Positions 55,921-64,000 of a DNA stretch of 64,000 nt are shown here, one piece after another. A program made the position numbers and the translations under genes. A model generated the notes under the pieces. It was not told the DNA's origin. It searched no databases and saw nothing but the letters and a program-made list of their open reading frames with translations. How positions within the stretch are numbered: position 1 is the stretch's first letter; the number at the start of each line of letters is the position of its first letter. Origin of the DNA: Psychrobacter aquaticus CMS 56 (GTDB lineage: Bacteria; Pseudomonadota; Gammaproteobacteria; Pseudomonadales; Moraxellaceae); NCBI RefSeq assembly GCF_000471625.1, contig NZ_AUSW01000034.1:1-64000 (forward strand), in the 5' to 3' direction.

Positions 55921-57273
55921 TTAGGAAACATGCAACGTTCGCGCTGTATTCGTCTCAGCCTCTGTTTGTCCGAGCATTTGAACGCGCTGATCGCTGAACA
56001 TATCCATATCAGGTGCAAGCGTACGCATGAACCGATCAAAATATAACATCTGCTTGGTCAATAAAGCAAAATCACGTGGAAAATGAATACCATGACGCTT
56101 ACCAACATCGACAATTTCGAGCATCATGGTATTAAGCTCATCGGCTTGCTCTTTGCTATTAAAAGGCACACCGCTGGTAAAGGCTTTGTCTTCTGCCATG
56201 ATGGTCTTCATCATACGCTGCAAATCATTTCCCAACGCCACCACATCGACATGATTTCCACCATGGGTCATTTCCATATCAACCATGTGACGCGCCATCG
56301 CTTGATAGTCATTATCTTGCATCGCTTGCATCATACCCATACACGCGCGCCAGCTTTCTGCTTTTAATTTACCGACAATACCAAAGTCTAAAAAACCAAT
56401 ACGGCCATCGGTGAGCAGCATTAAATTACCAGCGTGCAAATCGGCGTGAAAACTATTGCACAGCATGAGACTGGCAAACCATGTATTCAGAGTATCGGCC
56501 ATGACTTGAGCCGGATCAGCACAGTACTGACGCATCGACGACTCATCTACCATAGAGACACCGTATAAGCGACTCATCGTTAAAACCCGCTTCGTCGTTA
56601 GCGCCTCATATACTTCTGGTGCCACCACACGAGTGTTGCCTGATACGGCCAAAAACTGCTGAAAATCACGAATATTTTGTGCCTCAGCGATAAAGTCCGT
56701 TTCCGCAAGCATACGCAGACGAATCTCATCAATAATCGGTGCAATACTGGCAAACTTCATCGATGGCATCAACAGCTCAAGCAATTTAGTGACGCCATGC
56801 AATACGCCCAAATCCGTCTGCATGATGGTCTCGACACCAGGCTTCTGCACTTTTAGCACAATCTCATCACCGTTGTGTAGACGTGCCGCATGAACTTGGG
56901 CGATAGAGGCCGATGCTAGCGGTTTTGAGTCGATATGCGCAAACACATCATCAAGCGTCATGCCATCAATCGCCAACTCTTCTGTTAATACTTGCTCAAT
57001 ATAAGCGTAAGATAATGGTGTGGTTTGATCCAAACAGCTCTGGAATGCGGTAACATAATCACGCGGAAACAGTGACGGCGTACTGGCTATAAACTGACCA
57101 ATTTTGATATAAGTCGTCCCTAATTGCTCAAAAGTCTCTTTGAGCAGTATCGCATCAGGCTTTTCACCTCTTGCGACTCTTAGTGCCGAGAGACCAGCAA
57201 CGCTAGCCGTTTGGCGAACACGATTGACAACATTAAATGTATGCTTTAATAAATGCGGACGATGAATCTTCAT
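55921..57273 (-). CDS. ABC1/UbiB-family atypical kinase
   Basis: A 450-residue ADCK/UbiB-like protein kinase-like ATPase. The signature KxGQ motif is YIKIGQFIAS (54-63), the Ala-rich loop is ASASIAQVHAARL, and the catalytic region is FHADLHAGNLMLL followed by IGFLDFGIVGKL. UbiB proteins assist ubiquinone synthesis, but this one lacks the long C-terminal membrane helices and has no ubi neighbours, so its role is open. The start at 57273 is used because the upstream codon is a TTG. It is last of a four-gene minus-strand run. Confidence 0.85.
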   Translation of the reverse strand: MKIHRPHLLKHTFNVVNRVRQTASVAGLSALRVARGEKPDAILLKETFEQLGTTYIKIGQFIASTPSLFPRDYVTAFQSCLDQTTPLSYAYIEQVLTEELAIDGMTLDDVFAHIDSKPLASASIAQVHAARLHNGDEIVLKVQKPGVETIMQTDLGVLHGVTKLLELLMPSMKFASIAPIIDEIRLRMLAETDFIAEAQNIRDFQQFLAVSGNTRVVAPEVYEALTTKRVLTMSRLYGVSMVDESSMRQYCADPAQVMADTLNTWFASLMLCNSFHADLHAGNLMLLTDGRIGFLDFGIVGKLKAESWRACMGMMQAMQDNDYQAMARHMVDMEMTHGGNHVDVVALGNDLQRMMKTIMAEDKAFTSGVPFNSKEQADELNTMMLEIVDVGKRHGIHFPRDFALLTKQMLYFDRFMRTLAPDMDMFSDQRVQMLGQTEAETNTARTLHVS

Positions 57274-57349
57274 AAAAAACAACTATGGTAATAAAAAGGA
57301 AGGTTGGGAATAGCTAAAAATGCGTTAAACAGTCAGGGACTAATAAAGA

Positions 57350-58150
57350 TCAATGACCATTACAGACAGGACACTGGGGATCTTTGCGATAGCCCATTAG
57401 CCGTTGCTGCATCTGCTTACCATCCCATAATAGCAGCTTGTTTGTCAGTGGATTTTTGGTTAATCCCAAATACTGCAAAGCGGCATTGGCTTGTAGATTA
57501 CCCATGACTGCGGTAGTGCTGGCAAGCACACCTGAATTGGCACAAGTGCGCTCATCTGCTGCTTCGTCAATGACTACTGAGCCAAACACACAGTGATAAC
57601 ATCCCGTATTTAGATGGGGTTCAAACAATGCTAATTGACCTTGCATCGCAATTGCCGATGCCGACAATAATGGAATCTGATAGCGCACACTAATGCGATT
57701 AATAACGTCACGCGTGGCAAAATTGTCCGTACAATCTAATATCAAGTTTGGCTTACCAGAAGCGATATCGAGCAACTCATAAGCGTTGTCTTCACTCAAT
57801 CGTGCCACCGTACCGCGCGCTGCTATCAAGGGATTAATACGCTCTAATATGGTCGCAGCTGTCAAGGCTTTAGGTTTGCCAATATCTTCAGGCAAAAACA
57901 GCGTTTGCCGCTGTAAGTTGCTCGCCTCAATCACATCATCATCAAGCAAATGAACTTGCCCAAGTCCTGCACGTACTAAGGTCTCAGATGCTGGACATCC
58001 AAGGCCGCCTGCGCCAATGATGACCACACGAGACGACTTGAGTCTTAACTGAGCATCCATATCCCAGCCATCAAGTAATATTTGCCGCGCATAACACAGC
58101 AGCTCACTGTCTAATAGTTGCTCTGTATCCGACGATTGCGCCATATTCAT
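57350..58150 (-). CDS. moeB: MoeB/ThiF-family adenylyltransferase
   Basis: A 266-residue E1-like enzyme that adenylates the C-terminus of a small sulfur-carrier protein such as MoaD or ThiS. The ATP motif is RVVIIGAGGLGCPASE (41-56), followed by DDVIEASNLQRQTLF, DCTDNFATRDVIN, and two CxxC zinc sites (CYHCVF and CPVCNGH). MoeB and ThiF cannot be separated with certainty; no moa or thi gene is adjacent. It lies between prmC and the UbiB-like gene. Confidence 0.85.
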   Translation of the reverse strand: MNMAQSSDTEQLLDSELLCYARQILLDGWDMDAQLRLKSSRVVIIGAGGLGCPASETLVRAGLGQVHLLDDDVIEASNLQRQTLFLPEDIGKPKALTAATILERINPLIAARGTVARLSEDNAYELLDIASGKPNLILDCTDNFATRDVINRISVRYQIPLLSASAIAMQGQLALFEPHLNTGCYHCVFGSVVIDEAADERTCANSGVLASTTAVMGNLQANAALQYLGLTKNPLTNKLLLWDGKQMQQRLMGYRKDPQCPVCNGH

Positions 58151-58238
58151 TCAAAACCTATGATTAAAAAGCTCATTGTTGCAAAATCTGACTGCTAGAG
58201 AGCTTGCCTATAAACAGAAAGTTTGCCTATATATCTTG

Positions 58239-59120
58239 CTATTGCCTTTGACCAAGCGTCACACGATCATTACCACCATAATCTTGCACTGTCGTTACGG
58301 ATTCAAAGCCATTGTCTGCAAAAAGTTGACGGACAGCAGCGCCTTGATCAAAACCATGCTCAATCGCTAGCAGTCCTCCCGCGCTCAGATAAGGCGCAGC
58401 CTGCCGAACGATATGCTCGATATCAGCCAAACCTTGATTGGGCGCACTCAATGCACTAATAGGTTCAGCGACTAGCCGTGCTAGATGTTCGTCTGCTTCA
58501 TCTATATAGGGAGGATTGGAGACAATCACATCAAATGACTGTGGCTCATGAGTAGAGAGCTTGTCATACCAGCTGCTTTGTATAAATTCAATATGAGCGA
58601 CATCATTCATAACAGCATTATGCCGAGCGATTGTGAGCGCTTCTAGCGATAAATCGACAGCGACCACTTGCCAATTGTCATGTTTCAACTCATGTTTTAA
58701 TTCATGCGCCAGACTGATGGCAATACAACCTGAGCCTGTGCCCAAATCCAATAAGCGCTTAGTACTGGCGTGGGTTGACTGGGTATTTATCCAATTTAAT
58801 ACTTGCTCAATCAGCACCTCAGTATCAGGTCTCGGAATCAGAGTATGCTCATTGACCGTAAAGCTAAGCGACCAAAATGCTTGCTGACCTGTTAAATAGG
58901 CCAACGGCGTACCCTGCTGCATCTGACTCACACCTGCATTGAATTGCGCCAGCTCACTGTCCGTCAGCTCATAGCTTTCATCAGTAATCAAAAATAGCGC
59001 TGGCTTATCAATAACATACAACAACCAATCTGTTAGCCAAAATGACGGTAGCATAGCTGTATCACTGCTCGTCATCTGCTGAATTTGCTGCTTTATTTGC
59101 CGAATGGTCAATGCTGTCAT
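58239..59120 (-). CDS. prmC: peptide chain release factor N5-glutamine methyltransferase
   Basis: A 293-residue SAM enzyme that methylates the Gln of the GGQ motif in RF1 and RF2. It has the N-terminal helical domain, IPRPDTEVLIEQVL, LDLGTGSGCI (124-133), the NPPY motif (202-205) and the C-terminal GGLLAIEHGFDQGAAV. A small repeat in the linker (ELKHELKHD) is present. The moeB-like gene follows after 88 bp. No strong ribosome site was seen. Confidence 0.95.
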   Translation of the reverse strand: MTALTIRQIKQQIQQMTSSDTAMLPSFWLTDWLLYVIDKPALFLITDESYELTDSELAQFNAGVSQMQQGTPLAYLTGQQAFWSLSFTVNEHTLIPRPDTEVLIEQVLNWINTQSTHASTKRLLDLGTGSGCIAISLAHELKHELKHDNWQVVAVDLSLEALTIARHNAVMNDVAHIEFIQSSWYDKLSTHEPQSFDVIVSNPPYIDEADEHLARLVAEPISALSAPNQGLADIEHIVRQAAPYLSAGGLLAIEHGFDQGAAVRQLFADNGFESVTTVQDYGGNDRVTLGQRQ

Positions 59121-59186
59121 AACTTGCTTTTGCTCTTGCTTTTAGAATATTTGGAATTTGGAATACATAAAAAAATACCGATTAAT

Positions 59187-60818
59187 TTACTCTGACGCTC
59201 GCGGTGGTTCTTTGGTATCCGTCAGATTTGGATTAGCTTTGGTTAACTTGTCATCACTGTCACCGTAGATATCATCGTTATCACCAATGACGATATGTTT
59301 ATCCACCAAATAAATCAGCACTAAAATTGGAATACCAATAGCAAAGGTGAAGATAAAGAAAAACGGATAGCCCATATTATCAACAATGGTGCCCGAATAG
59401 CCGCCCAAAACCTTGGGCAATAAGGTCATAAGTGAAGAAAATATGGCGTATTGTACCGCCGTAAAACGAATAGAAGTCAGTGCTGATAAGAAAGCGATAA
59501 ACACCGCACTGGCCAGACCTGCGGCTAGATTATCAAAAATCACAGCTACGTACATCACTGGCAAGCTGCCTTGATGATAGGTCAATAGCACAAACAATAA
59601 GTTGGTCACACAGGCCAAAATCGCACCAACCATCATCGCCTGCATCATACGCAGCTTTTGTGCCATCAGACCGCCCAAAAACCCACCGGCAATCACCATA
59701 ATGACCCCAACCAATTTCACAGCATTGGCAATATCGGTTTTGGTAAAGCCCATATCGAGATAAAAGACGTTAGAAATCACGCCAGCGACGATATCAGAGA
59801 TACGGTAAAGACCAATCAACGCCAGTAATAACAGCGCTTTTTTGCCATAACGGCGGAAAAAATCTGCAATAGGCTCAACCCAAGTCGCCTTTGCTACCTC
59901 TTCTTTGACCAATCCGACTTTTACTAGCGCATAACCAATGACTAACGCTGTAATCAAACTCAACGCCAAATGTACAATTTCAATCAAGAAGCCCCATAGC
60001 GCGCTCTCAGTTTCAGGCAGTATGGCACCAACATTGGCAAATACCATGACAAAACCAACCACTGACAAGGCAAATACCAAGACCAAACGCGTATAATCTG
60101 ATGTTTGTCGTGGCACACGTACCTGTTCACTCACTGGCTCATGAATAACTAGAGTAGTCACCACACCAATACCCATAACCCCTGCCATGATCCAGTAGGT
60201 ATTGCGCCATGCTTCATAGCTATAAAGCGTTTCTGTAGAGCCAAAATAGTCAGCCAAATACAGTGCACCCGCGCCCGCAACAATCATACCCAAACGATAG
60301 CCAGCCGTATACATCGCTGATAGTACCGATTGCAGACTTGGCGGTGCCAGCTCAATACGATATGCATCGATGACGATGTCTTGGGTGGCAGAAGAAAAAC
60401 CAAGCAGTACAGCGCCAACTGCCATCCAAACCAGACTGCTTTCATCGATTGGATTGACACTAGCCATCAGACAGATGGCGAGAATAATCAATAACTGAGC
60501 GACCAATATCCAGCTGCGACGACGACCCAATAGTTTGGTCAATATGGGCAACGGTACAGCATCGACTAAAGGCGCCCAAATAAACTTAAACGAGTAGCCC
60601 AAAGCCGCCCAGCTGAACATGGTCACCACGCTGCGATCAATGCCTGCTTCACGTAGCCATAATGAGAGACTCGAAAAAATAAGCAGAATTGGAATGCCAG
60701 CAACAAAACCCAAAAACAACATGATAATAGCACGCCGATCGAGATAGGCTTTTGCCGCATCTCCCCACGATTTTTTGGCAACGGGTTGATTGGGTGGCAC
60801 AGATTTGACAGCAGACAT
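59187..60818 (-). CDS. AmpG-like MFS transporter
   Basis: A 543-residue, 12- to 14-helix protein of the AmpG group of the major facilitator superfamily, which imports muropeptides for cell-wall recycling. Marks: GFVAGIPILLIFSSLSLWL at the start, FSWAALGYSFKFIWAPLVD, LLGRRRSWI, SSATQDIVIDAYRIE, and a later AVQYAIFSSLMTLLPKVLGG. GGTGAG precedes the ATG. It leads a minus-strand run with prmC, moeB-like and UbiB-like genes. Confidence 0.85.
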   Translation of the reverse strand: MSAVKSVPPNQPVAKKSWGDAAKAYLDRRAIIMLFLGFVAGIPILLIFSSLSLWLREAGIDRSVVTMFSWAALGYSFKFIWAPLVDAVPLPILTKLLGRRRSWILVAQLLIILAICLMASVNPIDESSLVWMAVGAVLLGFSSATQDIVIDAYRIELAPPSLQSVLSAMYTAGYRLGMIVAGAGALYLADYFGSTETLYSYEAWRNTYWIMAGVMGIGVVTTLVIHEPVSEQVRVPRQTSDYTRLVLVFALSVVGFVMVFANVGAILPETESALWGFLIEIVHLALSLITALVIGYALVKVGLVKEEVAKATWVEPIADFFRRYGKKALLLLALIGLYRISDIVAGVISNVFYLDMGFTKTDIANAVKLVGVIMVIAGGFLGGLMAQKLRMMQAMMVGAILACVTNLLFVLLTYHQGSLPVMYVAVIFDNLAAGLASAVFIAFLSALTSIRFTAVQYAIFSSLMTLLPKVLGGYSGTIVDNMGYPFFFIFTFAIGIPILVLIYLVDKHIVIGDNDDIYGDSDDKLTKANPNLTDTKEPPRASE

Positions 60819-63783
<2,965 letters not shown>

Positions 63784-63825
63784 TACCCCTAATATCTCTT
63801 TTTATTAGGTCAAATAGCGCTGGTT

Positions 63826-63975
63826 AGATATGGTCAGGTGAACATAAAAAATGGTCAGTGAGACTAGGATAAATTTTTTGCAGCATCGAGCTGCGAAGGC
63901 ATAGCAAGCAAGAAAAATTTGTACCAGTTTCGCGTCATAATATTGTGTATCCATTCTATTTAATATCAACTATAC
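63826..63975 (-). repeat. dispersed 150-bp palindromic element, copy 8
   Basis: Reverse copy after katG: GACTAGGATAAATTTTTTGC, AGCATCGAGCTGCGAAGGCA, AAGAAAAATTTGTACCAGTT, ending TATCAACTATA. Left end is near GATATGGTCAG. Confidence 0.8.
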
Positions 63976-64000
63976 AAAACTTACGAACAGCTATCTTTTA

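Overview
The window reads as chromosomal DNA of a gamma-proteobacterium of the family Moraxellaceae, most likely Psychrobacter. This is inferred from protein character and gene content (ArgJ, long-form LeuA, TusBCDE, paired FadD-like ligases, AmpG-like transporter, KatG) and the moderately AT-rich sequence; no rRNA marker is present. Most of it is housekeeping. No tRNA or rRNA gene, CRISPR array, prophage or complete insertion sequence was found.

Layout. 1-6.4 kb: apt, rubredoxin, an alpha/beta hydrolase, a WG-repeat protein, an EamA exporter and a uracil-type NCS2 permease. 7-11.6 kb: sdaA, a small lipoprotein, argJ and xthA. 11.8-14.2 kb: a YbgC-like thioesterase followed by a FetAB/YbbLM-type ABC pair. 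14.7-23.5 kb: two tandem near-duplicate FadD-type ligases converge on a minus-strand set (acyl-CoA dehydrogenase, APH-fold kinase, histidine phosphatase, SDR) that resembles a 4-hydroxyacyl-CoA catabolic module. 23.9-28.1 kb: SohB-like protease, aspS and an LpxL-family acyltransferase. 28.2-37.7 kb: a surface-glycan island with two pairs of paralogous glycosyltransferases nested around a Stealth-family sugar-phosphate transferase, a UDP-glucose dehydrogenase and the decayed remains of a UDP-glucuronate epimerase gene. 37.8-44.8 kb: ilvE, glnE, a tusDCBE operon for tRNA 2-thiolation, trmL and an entericidin-like lipoprotein. 44.8-50.9 kb: hemW, an EVE-domain protein, a MATE exporter and accB-accC. 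51-57.3 kb: a small exported protein, leuA, an Lrp regulator, a YbfB-type MFS protein and a UbiB-like kinase. 57.3-64 kb: moeB-like, prmC and ampG-like genes (with the UbiB-like gene a probable four-gene minus-strand operon), then katG.

The most distinctive non-coding signal is a dispersed ~150-bp imperfect palindrome in at least six intergenic positions plus two broken copies (near 3.6, 4.8, 10.7, 23.6, 33.9, 51.0, 51.9 and 63.9 kb), always outside genes. A second, rarer element with AGGGCGTGTT ends occurs once complete (19.76-19.90 kb) and twice as end fragments. Strong intrinsic terminators separate many transcription units.

The points most worth following are the glycan island with its internally deleted epimerase gene, the proposed hydroxyacyl catabolic cluster, the patchy identity between the two ligase genes, and the two repeat families. 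No clearly new biological system is evident; the repeat family and the nested glycosyltransferase arrangement are the nearest candidates.
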